Assembly: GCA_016271365.2 (NCBI GenBank) | Contig: JADMNL010000028.1 | Coordinates: 98,053,501 to 98,117,500 of the forward strand | Direction: 5' to 3' | DNA from: Neoceratodus forsteri | Lineage: Eukaryota; Chordata; Ceratodontiformes; Ceratodontidae | Length of the DNA: 64,000 bases | Shown here: positions 21,681-33,060 of the stretch, piece after piece | How positions within the stretch are numbered: the first letter of the stretch is position 1 | How the letters are laid out: each line of letters begins with the position of its first letter | Made by a program: the position numbers and the translations under genes | Notes under the pieces: generated by a model | What the model was told of the DNA's origin: nothing | Seen by the model: the letters and a program-made list of their open reading frames with translations, nothing else | The model's database searches: none

Positions 21681-22069
21681 GTCCATCGATAAATGTCAAT
21701 TCTTCCAAACATCTGTAAAGTATGTGGGACACATAACCTCCACCGAGGGACTAGAGATCGACCCAAGTAAAGCTGAGGCCTTAACCACCTGACCACAGCC
21801 CCACAATCTAAAAGAACTGCAAAGATTCCTGGGATTCTGTGGCTACTATCGCTGCTTCATCAAGGACTATTCAAGAGTGATCCATCCTTTACTTAATCTT
21901 ACTCAAGGTTACCCTCCTAACCACAAAAATACAAGAGGTTGGTTTCTTCTGAGCCTGAGAGAGTGCATTTCGTCCCAATGAAATATTTGAGCCAGATGGA
22001 CACCTGAGTGTGAAGCTGCTTTTCATGAGATTATATATCAACTTACCCACGCCCTGTCCTTGCCTATGC

Positions 22070-22480
22070 AGATCCAGTGAAGCCCTATGTCTTGCACACT
22101 GATGCTAGCTTGCAAGGCTTGGGAGCTGTATTGTACCAAGAGCACAAGAATGGCCTGAGACCAGTGGCCTTTGCCAGTAGAAGCCTGACCCCATCCGAAA
22201 AGAACTATCCTGTACATAAGTTAGAGTTCCTAGCTTTGAAGTGGCTATTGTTGACCAGTTCCACGAGTACTTGTATGGGGCTAAGATACTAGTAAAACTG
22301 ACAATAAACCTTTGACCTATGTGCAGACTTCAGCTAAGTTGGATGCCACTGGCCATAGGTGGCTTTCTGCATTATCTACATATGACTATGCTGTTGAATA
22401 CAGAGCAGGCCTGAGCCACATAGATGCTGACGTTCTTCCGGAGGTCTGTTCCCGAATGACTGGGTCAGACTGTCAGAACC
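22070..22480 (+). pseudogene. Gypsy RNase H, broken
   Basis: The 71-residue frame at 22077-22292 reads KPYVLHTDASLQGLGAVLYQ (first catalytic Asp), PVAFASRSLTPSEKNYPVHK and LEFLALKW (catalytic Glu), the standard gypsy RNase H. After a frameshift, LDATGHRWLSALSTYDYAVE and AGLSHIDADVLPE follow, with the last catalytic Asp in the DAD motif. Only the short TDN-type block at about 22290-22315 is split by the frameshift. Confidence 0.9.
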
Positions 22481-22676
22481 TGATATTCAAGCACTCTGCC
22501 AGAAGTTTGACAGGGAGAAACAGATGTCCATGGACGCAGTGGACTGTATGGTGGATTGTTTGGGACCCTCTGAGAATTGCATACCTGCTGCTTATTGCCA
22601 CTTTTCTGCAATAGACATCAGTGCACTGCCTCAGCTGGACAATGACAGTATTCAGCAGGCTCAATCCTGAGATCCC

Positions 22677-23560
22677 ATGATCAAATCAGCTTTAGAAGCC
22701 CTCTATTCAGGGAAAGATGTGTCCAAATTACGGTCCACTGATTTGAGAACTGCATTGTTATACAAGGAAGGTCCTAAGTTGAAACTGATCAATAGACTGT
22801 TATACAGAGAAACAGTAGACAGAGGGGGACAAATAGACAAACAACAACTAGTGCTGCCCACTGCCCTTCGAGACTCAGTACTGAGGTCCTTACACAACCA
22901 CATGGGGCACCTTGGTATAGACAGAACACTTGACTTGGTGAGATCCAGATTCTATTGGCCTAAGATGGGGGCTGATGTTGAGCAACACATTTGAACTTGT
23001 AGTCGCGCTACAGAGGAAAGCTTTGCCCCAGAGGGCCCCTCTGTTAACATCACCACCAGTGCGCCCATGGAGCTGGTCTGTATTGATTTTCCGAGTTTGG
23101 AGTCAGATCAAAGAAACATTAGTAATGTGCTGGTGGTCACTAACCATTTTATGAGATATGCCCAAGCTTTTCCCACCAAGGACCAGAAGGCATCCACTGT
23201 GGCAAAATTACTTGTAGAAAACTTTTTGTTCACTATGGGCTCCACAAAGAATCCATTCTGATCAAGGGTGAGACTTTAAGAGTCGCCTGATCAAAGAGAT
23301 GCTTTCTCTGTGGGAGGGAAAGTCCAGAACCACCCTCCTACCACCCCAGGGGACCCACAGCCTGAACGTTTCAACCATACTTTGCTAGATATGGTAGGCA
23401 CCTCCACCCAAAGGACATGCCTAGATGGAGCCAACAAATTAGCACCCTGGTATATGTCTACAACTGCACCAAGAGTGATGCCACTGGGTTCTCCCCCACC
23501 GCCTGATGTTTGGAAGAGAAGCTCGACTGCCAATAGATGTATGTTCTGGAGTTTCTTCTG
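22677..23560 (+). pseudogene. Gypsy integrase, broken
   Basis: DDE integrase that would insert the cDNA. The zinc-binding N-terminus reads LRSLHNHMGHLGIDRTLDLV and RSRFYWPKMGADVEQHI at 22880-22990. The CxxC pair follows at 22990-23015 after a stop. The catalytic core has MELVCIDFPSLES (first Asp, 23067-23105) and, in a shifted frame near 23245-23275, HSDQG (second Asp), followed by an in-frame stop. PQPERFNHTLLDMV (catalytic Glu) lies at 23350-23395. All three catalytic residues are still recognisable, although the frame is not. Confidence 0.9.
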
Positions 23561-23569
23561 ATGGGGTTC

Positions 23570-23963
23570 GAGCCGACAACTATTTACAGTATGTGCAAAA
23601 GTTAAAGGCCCAGCTAAATCATGCTGCACAACTGGCTCAAATCATGGCTGCCAAAAGAAATCTGGCAAAAAGAAAAGGTATGATAAAAAGGTGAAAGCAC
23701 AGGAACTCCAGGAGGGAGATTGGGTATTGCTAAGAAATCTGGGACTGCATGGCAAACATAAGATTGCTGACAGATGGCACCATCTCCCTCACATTGTAGT
23801 GGGCAAACTAGATGATCTGCCTGTGTACAAAGTAAGGCCTGAGAATAATTCAAAAGATGTTAAAACAATGCATAGAAATCATTTACTGCCCATTGGACAA
23901 ATCTTGATTGAGTCTGAGCCCCAGAAAGTGCTCCTCTGGACCAGTGACCCGAGCTGCTGCTAA
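23570..23963 (+). pseudogene. Gypsy integrase C-terminal region
   Basis: Frames at 23506-23694 (GREARLPIDVCSGVSSDGV, LKAQLNHAAQLAQIMAAKRN) and 23691-23963 (LQEGDWVLLRNLGLHGKHKI, YKVRPENNSKDVKTMHRNHL). The DWVLLRNLG and later KVRPEN blocks match the beta-barrel C-terminus of gypsy integrases (GDWVLVRN ... HRNLLLP type). No chromodomain is visible. One frameshift at about 23690. Confidence 0.8.
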
Positions 23964-24184
23964 GCAAAAGCAAAGAAAGTCTGCACCTACAGATGAGTTA
24001 AAGTGTTCCCCACAACAAGTCCCAGTTGAAAATGACTGTCAATCCATGTCAGAGGAAAGTGAGTGCAACTTTGGGTACTACCCTCTACGAACTGAGTCAA
24101 TTGTTTCGGGCAATCCCTAGTCAATCCTGGAGATGAAGCCAGGCCTTCTGGACTGTCTAAGCCCCAGCTTTGTCCCTGTAGCCA

Positions 24185-24466
24185 TTGCTTCCAGAAAGTG
24201 AAGTGCAAAGCATCAAGTTAGATGATATGGAATCATTGTGTATGGTTGAACTGTTTGAGCTTTCAGAGGAGGAAAATGATGGACTGGAACAGACTGGTGA
24301 TATACCAGAACAAGAAGAGTATTTTGAGTGCCCTGATGGTCCACTGCCAGTGTCCGAAAGCTCTCCAAGTGAGCCAAGTGTTGTGGACTCAGAGATTGTA
24401 ACTCCTGGAGCTGACAGTGCCCCAAGTTCTAGCCTCTCTCACCCCAATGGGGACTCTGACAAGTAA
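24185..24466 (+). pseudogene. Acidic Ser/Glu-rich tail ORF of the gypsy element
   Basis: A 93-residue frame of Glu, Ser and Pro-rich sequence (EEENDGLEQTGDIPEQEEYF) downstream of the integrase end and before the 3' LTR. It may be the pol C-terminal tail. No transmembrane segment or envelope feature is present, so I do not call an env gene. Stops follow at 24467. Confidence 0.4.
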
Positions 24467-24968
24467 GGACAATGCTGAAAATGAGGCTCAGAGTGCAGAG
24501 ACTGTAACAGTTCCCCCTAGAAAGACTGGTTGAGCTGTAAAGCCTGTGGGGCACCTCAGTAACGATTGCCTTGGGAGGCCTGTAGACTTGCCTCTCAATG
24601 TTGTCCATAAAGGAGTGTATGTGTCCCCAAGCTCATTGCCCAAACTGAACATCAGTGCTAATTCCAAGTTAATTGTGTTGTCGTCTAGGTATGGTGCCCT
24701 GCCCCACCCAGCCCCAAGGTAGCTGATAAGAAAGGGCCCCTCTTCAGGTTTTATGTACAGGAGGTAATAACCTGAGTTATGGTACAATGTGTGTATAATA
24801 CTGTGTACAAAGTGATGTACTGATAAGTTTCAGAAATGTGTTTCTGGTAAGGTGATATGTTGACTGATGATTACATGTATAAGCTTAATGTGATACTGAT
24901 GTAAATGTATATGGTTGTATTGAAACTTATGGGGTACTTACTTGACATGGATGCCAAGTTTTCCAGGC

Positions 24969-24977
24969 CAGGAAGGG
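24969..24977 (+). promoter_or_regulatory. Polypurine tract
   Basis: CAGGAAGGG ends directly at the 3' LTR start (TGTAAACCCC). A short purine run at this exact place is the expected primer for plus-strand DNA. Confidence 0.6.
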
Positions 24978-26828
24978 TGTAAACCCCATGCAAATGGGGT
25001 TCCCAAAAGTCTTCCAGGAACTTGCCTGAATGCTCCAAGTCTGGGGGCGTGGCTGCCTGAGCTGTTTAAATGTGGTTCCAAGTGAGTGCTATTTGAGCCT
25101 CCGTATACTGTCTCTTTAAGAGCTGTCTGCCTGCAGACTTAATTAGTTTGTATGGGGGACTTTGTATTTAATGCCTGAATCCCACCCGAGCTGCTGAGAA
25201 ATCGCTCCGCTTCTGCAGTCACTAAGAGCTTAGAGGGAGCCTAAATGAAAGATTTAACTGTTTGCCTGAAACCAGTTACAGTGTTAAGTAAAATGCAGTT
25301 TGTCAAACCTGCCTTTCTTGCAGCTGGGACTCTGTGTGTTAACCCTCCATTTTGGACCTAAACTGCTGTGCTGGGCCAATTGGGTTAAAGGTTCCCTAAA
25401 AATGGAGCCTGTGGACAGAATCAGAACTTGGACTCTTAATTTTGAGCCAGCCACAAGGGGATTGTATGGCGGTGATACTGGGAAATGTAGTTTTGACCTT
25501 GGCACCTTTTCTACCAACAGAGGAGTCTTATTGTGAGTGACAGCTAAATCAGCCAACAGAATAGTGTGGAACTAAAGGAAATGCCCTGCTCTGTGACTGG
25601 AAAGATCAGATCAGTTGTGGCAGTGAGGAGAGAAGGAGCTGTGTGCTTCTGCAGTGTGAAGTTTTGCACAGGAAGCGTGTGTGAGACCCTGAGTTTCGGT
25701 CTGCAGCCTTTGTGAGTGCCAATTTGGACTGAATCCGAGTTGTGAGGAGAAAGAGGCACTAGAAGTTTGGAAACCAGGCTCACCCTGTAGAAGACTGGAA
25801 AATTGCTGAATCGCGCTCGGTCTGTCAGGAACTGAAGCTGTGTGTGCTCCCAGGTATTTTGCAGTAATTCGATCGGGATCGAGGAGCAGCCTGCCTGGTA
25901 TAGTACTTTCCTTTTACATATAAATGTCGTAGTGCTTATAGGGAATCACAATTTCAAATCCTCTGTACAGTGAATTATGTGCTGAAGCTAGAAGTAAACC
26001 CCAGCTTAATTCGACTACATCCGCTTGCTATCAACTGCAGTGGGTCCAGTCACAAGGACCTTGTCCTCATGCCCTGCTCTTCTTGCAATCCAGAGGACAT
26101 TCTCCATCCAATCCTCAGCTTGGGTGTTGTGAGTACAAATCAGGGTATTCCCCTGCAGCTTGTTTTCAGTCACAAGTGTGTCACCTAATTCTTGTTGTTT
26201 CACTGTTTCATGGACTGAGCCATCCGCTCCAGATTACAATTGGGTGTTGTGGATATATTTTCTTCTACAGGGCCCTATCCATCTGCACCTGCCGGCCAAC
26301 CCGCGGCAACGGACCTGGCTAGCCCCCCCAACCTGGGTACCCAGAGTGTGACTTTTCAGACCCTGTATGTGTGCACAGTACTGTGAGTTAATGCCACCAA
26401 TTAACCTGACCCCCTCCCGTGTTACTGTCCCTAAATAAATCAGATTTGTTGTTGTTATACTATATACTGTCTGTGGTGTTGGTGCTATGGAAACAGTATT
26501 GTATTTTGCTGTGCATGTTGTTTAACCTTATTTTACAGGGGATCCTCAGAGACATGCTGCAGAATCAGTCTCGAGGATAAGTGGTACTTTATGAATGAAC
26601 AATGTGTATACGTGGGGTATTGGAGCTGTAACTCCTGTGTACTGAGTGAGCCACTAGAGGGAACTAAAGGGGTCACAGTGTCCCAGAGGGCTGTGACCAA
26701 GCTAGTCTAACCACTACAAACCCTGACCTCTGGGTGGAGGCACCCGTCATTGAACCTAGGCCCCCAACCTGTCCATAGTCAAGCAGGGCAGGGTAGTAGC
26801 TCTTGGATCAGCCACCTAGGGGGTTACA
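24978..26828 (+). repeat. 3' LTR of the gypsy-like element
   Basis: Length 1851 bp. It starts TGTAAACCCC and ends GGGGGTTACA, a near-perfect terminal inverted repeat of TG...CA type. It shares the TATAAAT box (25919-25925) and AATAAA (26434-26439) with the 5' LTR. It lacks the insertion seen at 12381-12720, so it shows the original structure. Confidence 0.93.
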
Positions 26829-26871
26829 TATGAATACGACTGGCGTAAGTATTTTTTTCTCAACACAGGAG

Positions 26872-27057
26872 TGTACTATGGTTGCCCATACACTGCAAAG
26901 ACTATGTATGAACAACCATACACATAGAAGGCTGTTTCTAATCTCAAGTTGTTTCTTGGTAACTAGACCTCTTAGCTGTGCCTGAGGTCTTGTTACACAA
27001 ACCTCTTGATTGAAAAACAGCCTTGTTGTCTGCTTTATTGCTCATTCACAATCCTCT
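26872..27057 (+). repeat. MITE-like repeat, copy 1
   Basis: Related to the minus-strand repeat at 51362-51550: shared blocks include ATGGTTGCCCATACACT, then GTGTATGA-type and ACAGCCTTGTTGT, and a final TTGCTCAT..CAATCCTCT. The inner arms are more decayed here (TTGGTAACTAGACCTC against CCATGGTAATGAGACCTC). No open frame. Together the two copies show a dispersed non-coding family. Confidence 0.8.
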
Positions 27058-30000
27058 CTTATATATACTGTAAGAGGGTATCTCATGCACATAGTTCTAA
27101 AATTCTGAAGCTCTAACTTCTGTTGGAATAGTCTATTTACCACACAGGGTTTCTCTTATTTTCTACAGTGTGAAACGTTTTGATTTTAAATTCAAGTTCC
27201 ATTTTTAACACAGAAATCTTCAACATGATTTATAAAATATTTACACAGTATGTACAATTCCGGCATCACTCATGGTTGTAAGAGTGCCTTCTTGAGTGCT
27301 TTGTGTGCTCAGCTTTGCATTGCTGTGTTCTCACCCAAAGAACTTGAGGAGACAATTCTTATATCTTTAAGAGACACAATAACTGTACATACAGCATAGC
27401 CATAAGCCAAGCAGACAAGAAGACAGTCTGTGGGTAAATAAGAAAACATAAGAAATCATTTACACATAGCAAAGGTAATAGAATCTATACATTCCATCCC
27501 AAACTCCAGCAGGATTATTTTTCCCTGCAAGAATGTGGATGAGCACATTCTAAATTATTAAATGAGAAAATGCTAATGACATCACAGTTTCCTGCAGGAC
27601 CCCTCCAAGGGATGACAGCGAGCGGAGGATCAAGGAGAAGTCTGATTAGTGTTGTGTTCCTAGTGTGTATTTTTAATGTATTTCGTACCTTGGTGACTCA
27701 TGCAGTGAGGCATGGCTGCGACTCAACTGTTTAATGAGTTGCCTAGCATCACACATGAATGTGATCCTTCGCTGGTTGCTGATATCCTGAAACATGGTCA
27801 AAGTGCACGCTGATACTCAGAATAAATGCATTACTTTGACTAGTATGGTGCACAGCCTAAGAACAGGTACAAGCATAAGGAAAAAAAACAAGCTTTCATT
27901 TAAATTCATTTTGGAAGTAGCTGACCTTCACAAATTAGGCAGCAACTTTCAACGTTTATTTCTTTACAGTATTTGGTTTTTGGTGACCAGATATGCCTAG
28001 TGGGTCCACTAAGCGGTCCAGCTATCTAGTGAAGCGACTCATTACCCCCTTAAGGCAGCAAACAGCAACTTTTTTATCCAAACCTGAGCTTTAAAAGGAA
28101 TGTTTTCATTTTTCAGGAATGTGCTACAGCACCTCCTTGGCAAAACTGCTACTCTCTTTTCAGGGTGACCTGGATTTATTTACATAAAATATAAAGGAGA
28201 ATGAGGAATACATTAGGTAAACCACAAAAATTAGGTAACACCCATTTTACAGGGACGAAGTTAAAAATGGTTACTTTTTCTAAAAGAAGGATTTTTCTGT
28301 TGTATTTTATTAAGGACCCTAGGCACCAAACAGTTTCTCCCATTCTCTGTCTATAGTGAAAACCTTTTGTGTGCTGGACCCTAAGTTTGAAAATGTAGTC
28401 TCTTAGAGTACTGATTTCACAATTTAGGTCCAGGGAAATATTCAGACGTTCAAAACTGAAACAACTTCAAGATTTGGACCAATGGAAATTTTTGACTTCC
28501 CACCCCACCCAAAAAATATTAGCTGAACTCCTGGGAGAAATTAACTTCAGTGAAGAGTTATCCTAAAACGGGTATTTCCCAAACACACACACATATAAAC
28601 ATATACTGGATCGGGCAAACTATTTCTGATTCTAATGATAACTGTCTCTATCTGTAACCTCAAAGAGGTTCTTAAAGGTTCTTTGATTCTGAACCTCTTT
28701 TCAAATCCAGTAATTTGTATTTACTTACATACTTATTTTTGCTAACATTTTTATTGCTGATTTTCTTTCTATGCAGTGAGACAGCGCGTGTGTCATTGTG
28801 GGATGTCAGAATGTCTTGGAAGGCAAGCACGAGGCAATGCTGCATACCTAACATACCAGAGAATGTTATTATCCCACAATTACACACCCCTGGAGTGCCT
28901 AATTGTGATTATAAAATGATTCCTCTGATTTTCAGTTTAAAACTGAGTAATGAAGTTCAGAGAGTTGGTATTTCTGGCACGTGCTGTTGTGCTGCAATAA
29001 TGTAGGTCATGTGATCACATCTGACCAATCATGTGTCTTGGCTTCTCTTACCCATTTTATAAATATATTTGAAGTTTTTGTCCAGGATTGATTGAATAGT
29101 CTTCCTAATGTAACTGGTGTCACCAACTACTGCGCCCACATCCTCCCTTTCTTGTGCCTTTCTCGAACTTTTTCTGTCAGGTGATAGATGGGTATGGGAG
29201 CAAGTGTGCTGAGTGTAGAGGACTACTGAACAAGCTAGAAGACTCTGGTCCCTCCAAATCATGAATCAGGGGTCAGAAGGAGGACCACTATCGATTAATG
29301 ACATTTTGGGGCTTGAGTAGGAACTGGGCTGTGTGTGTCTGTTGCAGAACACATGGTCAGTTCTTGCCTCATAGCTGTCATGCTAGCACAACCTCATGGT
29401 TTATTCCATACCACCCATAGCAGATAGGTGTTTGTCATTAGCCCATGTCTCCACCCAGGGTGTACTCTGTACTGGTGACCATGGACTGGGTTTACATAAA
29501 TCTCAGAGTCGTCCCACCACCCTGGGACATGACCTTGGGTGTCCCATATAGGTTCCTACTGGCCTGCTCCATCCCACATCTGCCTAGGAGTGTCACCCCT
29601 TTCAGCCCAACTAGATACCATCCTCTTCCTCCCATGGGAGAAGGCAGGAGAACAGTCATGAGACAGCTACTTACTAAAATAAAATACTTTTCTGGGAATA
29701 CATTATCTAGGTACAGGTATTTACATTTATGCATCAGCTTGGGCACTGTTTCCTGTGATGCAGACATTGTTTAAACATATAATATTACTTCATATTTCTG
29801 AACGCACTCTCAGCTGGCAGTTGCTCTCTCCAAGGCTAACTCCCACTGAGATACAAATGTTTGTTTCTTCACTGCTTTGGTGCTTCTCAGGAAGCATGTC
29901 ACCTGGGCACTTGGCACCTCCTGGCTGGCCACCCTCCTCTGTGGGAGTCACTTGTCTGCATCTACAAGACATAAACATAAAACATGCCATGCACACGTTT

Positions 30001-30132
30001 CAAACACTGCTTTTGCAAGCTTGACTACATACTGCAGAATATTTCTCACATCTGAATGAACCCATGCACTGACTCAGTCTCTATAAAGGAGAAAAGGTCC
30101 CAGCAAGGTATATAATATTCTTGCATAAACAA
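27058..30132. other. Unassigned AT-rich DNA
   Basis: About 3 kb without recognisable coding motifs. The ORF at 28715-29005 has a Leu/Phe-rich start (YLLTYLFLLTFLLLIFFL) but the rest shows no family pattern; I take it as chance in AT-rich DNA. Short AC repeats occur near 28585. Confidence 0.5.
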
Positions 30133-33060
30133 AACATAGAAACAGAGACTTTGATGGCAGATAAGGACCGCTTGGCCACCCAGTCTGCCCATTTCCCTAC
30201 CTATTTGACATGTTGCAGATCCTAGTTAACCAACAGCCTACTTCTTCCTACCCACTTTCAGAAATTGCCTTATGTCTGTCCCATACATTCTTGAATTCCC
30301 CACTGTTTTGACCCCATGACTTCCTCAGGAAGGCCCTTCCATGTGTTCACCACCCTCTCTGTGAAAACATACTTCCTCACATTGCCCCTGAGCCATCCGC
30401 CTCTATCTTCAAATTGTGTCCCTTGTTCTTACACATCTCTTTTTCTGAAAGATGCTGCCCTTGGACTTTGTTGATTCCCTTGAGGTACTTGAAAGTTTCT
30501 GTCATGTCCCCACCTCCCCATTTCCTCAAGGGTATACATGTTAAGCTCCTTTAGTCTCTCCTCGCCTGGCTTCTCTTGCAGACCCTGCACCATTTCAGTT
30601 GCCCTCCCCTGGACTGCCTCCATCCTGTCTATGTCCTTGAAGAGATGGGGTCTTCAGAACTGCATGCAGTACTCCAGATGGGGTCTCACTAACTGTCTGT
30701 ACAGAGGATGACAACTTCCTGTTTTCTGCTGGTGATGCCTCTCCTATACATCCCAGTATCTCCCAGCCCTCCTTACTGCCTTCTCACATTGCTTGCTTAC
30801 CTTTAGGTCATCTGATATGACTACCCCAGATCCCTCCCATTTTTGTTGTTGTATTACCTCCCCCATTGTGTACTCTTCCCTGGGTTTTGTTTCCCAAGTG
30901 CATTACTTTCACTTCTTTACGTTGAATCTAAGCTGCCATACTTTTGACAATTCCTCCAACCTTGCCAGTCCCTTCTCATCCTTTCCACCCCCGTGTATCA
31001 ACCCTGTTGCAGATCTTTTGTGTGCGTCTGCAAAGAGGCATACTTTTCCTTCCAATCCTCTGCAATGTCACTTATAAAGATATTAAAAGGACTGGACCAG
31101 TACTGAACCTTTAGTTACCACACTAATAACCCCCTTTCTTGGGACTGGACTCGGTTTACTATTACCCTATATGTCCTGTTGTCCAACCAATTTTCACCAG
31201 GCTACCACCCTGAGACCCATTCCCAGGCTGGCTAATTTGTTTATTAATCTTTGTGTGGGACTGTGTCAAATGCCTTGCTAAAGTCTAGATAGGCCATGTC
31301 CACTGCCCTCCCTTGTCTACTACTTTGGTTACCCAGTCAAAGAAATCTATTAGATTCATCTGACATAACCTTCCCACTGTGAATCCATGCTGCCTTGGGT
31401 CCTAGCCCCACTGGCCTCTAGGTACTCAACAATTCTTTCTTTCAGAAGTGATTCCATCATTTTCCCTACCACTGAGGTCACGCTAACAGGTCTGTAGTTT
31501 CCTGCCTCTGCTTTGCTCCACTTTTGTGAAGGGGATCACATCTGCTCTCCTCCAGTCCTTTGGTACCACACATCATCCTCCTATGATTTGTTAAAAGGGT
31601 AGTCAGTGGTGTCACTAGTTCTCCCTTAGTTCTTTTAGAATTCTGGGGTGACTCTGTCAGGGCCTCATTGCTTTGTCTACCTTTTCAGTTTTAGGGGTTC
31701 TTTCAGAACCCTTCTTCTGTGAAAGGACTGGTATCGACCCCCTATCCAGAGTGCTTCTATTGATGGGATTAGGTACCTCCCTGCTCTTCTTTGTGAATAC
31801 TGAGCAGAAGTATTCGATTCAGTATCCCCTCTTTTTCACTGTCCCTCTCTGCCCTCACCCTCCCTTTGTTAAGCCTCACTATCCCTCCCTTGGTCTTTCT
31901 TCGCTCCTAATGTACCTATATAAAGGTTTTATGCCCCTTCTTAACCAAGTTGGCTATCTTTTCCTCAGTTTGGGCCTTTGCTATTCTGACTGCCTTCCCA
32001 CTTCCTTCTGCTTTAACTGGTACAGTTCTCTGTCCTGCTCCTTCTGTGTTTCCTTATACTTCCTGAATGCTATCTTTTTCTCCTAACCTTCCCCACCACC
32101 TCTTTTGAGAACCATAGTGTTTTTTTCTTTCATTTTGGTTTGTTTATTTACTTCACACAAAGGCTTGTTGCCTCTGTGATGCCAGGTTTGATGTTTCCCA
32201 TTGTTCCTCCACCCTCCTTTTGCCTGTTTTCAGTGCTTTTGAGGCACTTCCCATTTTAACAAAGTCAGCTCTCTAAAGTCCAGTACCCTCAGTTTTGTAT
32301 GGCTTGGACTTGCAGCTGTGTTTATACGTGAACCACACTGTTTGGTGGTCACTTGTTCCAGATGGCTACCCACTTCTAGATCTGAGATCCTCTCTCAGTC
32401 TCTGTTTGAGAGCAAGATCTAAGATTGTTCCCTCCAGTGGGTTCCAATACTAGCTGTCTGAGGCATGCTCCTTATAGGGCATCGAGAATGACCCTGCTCT
32501 TGGATGTGGCAGCAACAAAGGTGCTCTAGTTAACATCTGGCATATTCAAGTCCCCCATCAACAATGTATCCTTTTTCTGCCATCCTAAGAATGCCTTCTA
32601 TCATTTCCTTGTCCATTTCTCCCCTGAGATGGGGCTCTGTATACAACCCATGTGCAGATTGGTGTCATTTCCTGTCTTCAGGGTGACCCACAGTGCCTCC
32701 TCCTCCCTCTTTACCCTTTAGTTCCGCTGCTTTGATCCCTTCCCTTATATGAGAGCTACTCCTCTTCATCTTCTACCCTCCCAGTCCCTCCTAGATTGTG
32801 TGCCCTGGTATGTTGACATCTCAGTCATGGTTCTCTGTGTACCATGTTTCTGTGACTGCCACAATATCCAGGCGTCCTCTTCCATCAAGACCACAGTTCA
32901 TGGAGCTTTTACCTAGACTACGGGCATTGGTACTTATTACCCTCCATTTTTGTGGCCTTACTCTTTTTGCCCATCCCTCTCCCTACTGCCTTTGCCTCTG
33001 CCTCCATTTACTCCTGCCCTTCTCCTATCCATCGCTCTGTCCAACTTCCTTGGCCACAGG
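30133..33060 (-). mobile_element. CR1-clade LINE copy C, ORF2 broken
   Basis: The 3' end is at 30133 (ATAGAAACAGAGACTTTGATGG in reverse), then a 3' UTR and RT in reverse to about 33060. Recognisable on the minus strand: MEAVQGRATEMVQGLQEKPG and RLKELNMYTLEEMG at 30429-30623 (C-terminus of RT), the ADD-type catalytic block near 31020-31040, YLDFSKAF near 31280-31300, and the endonuclease start near 32850-32930. It belongs to a subfamily whose 3' end reads TAGAAACA..AGA...GATGGCAGATAAGGACC, shared with copies E and F. Many stops; dead. Confidence 0.85.

Larger units (their letters stand above)
10651..26828 (+). mobile_element. Ty3/gypsy-like LTR retrotransposon with PNMA-like gag, interrupted
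   Basis: About 16.2 kb from LTR to LTR. The two long direct repeats (10651-12828 and 24978-26828) end in short inverted repeats of TGTAACCCC type and enclose a primer site, gag, CCHC knuckle, protease, RT, RNase H, integrase and a polypurine tract in Ty3/gypsy order. A DIRS element (13138-18787) splits gag and a further insertion lengthens the 5' LTR. Without these two the element would be roughly 10.2 kb. All frames are broken. No clear target-site duplication was found next to the LTRs. The gag core resembles the family from which vertebrate PNMA genes derive; that is inference from motif similarity. Confidence 0.92.

Noticed and set aside
24467..24977. Possible envelope gene between integrase and 3' LTR
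   Set aside because: Only about 500 bp remain, with no membrane segment or surface-protein pattern, so the element is not called an endogenous retrovirus with env.
28715..29005. Hydrophobic N-terminus resembling a signal anchor
   Set aside because: The Leu/Phe run arises from T-rich DNA and the rest of the frame shows no pattern.
30793..32086. Plus-strand ORFs of 94-137 residues
   Set aside because: They are antisense shadows of CR1 copy C, whose RT motifs read on the minus strand.
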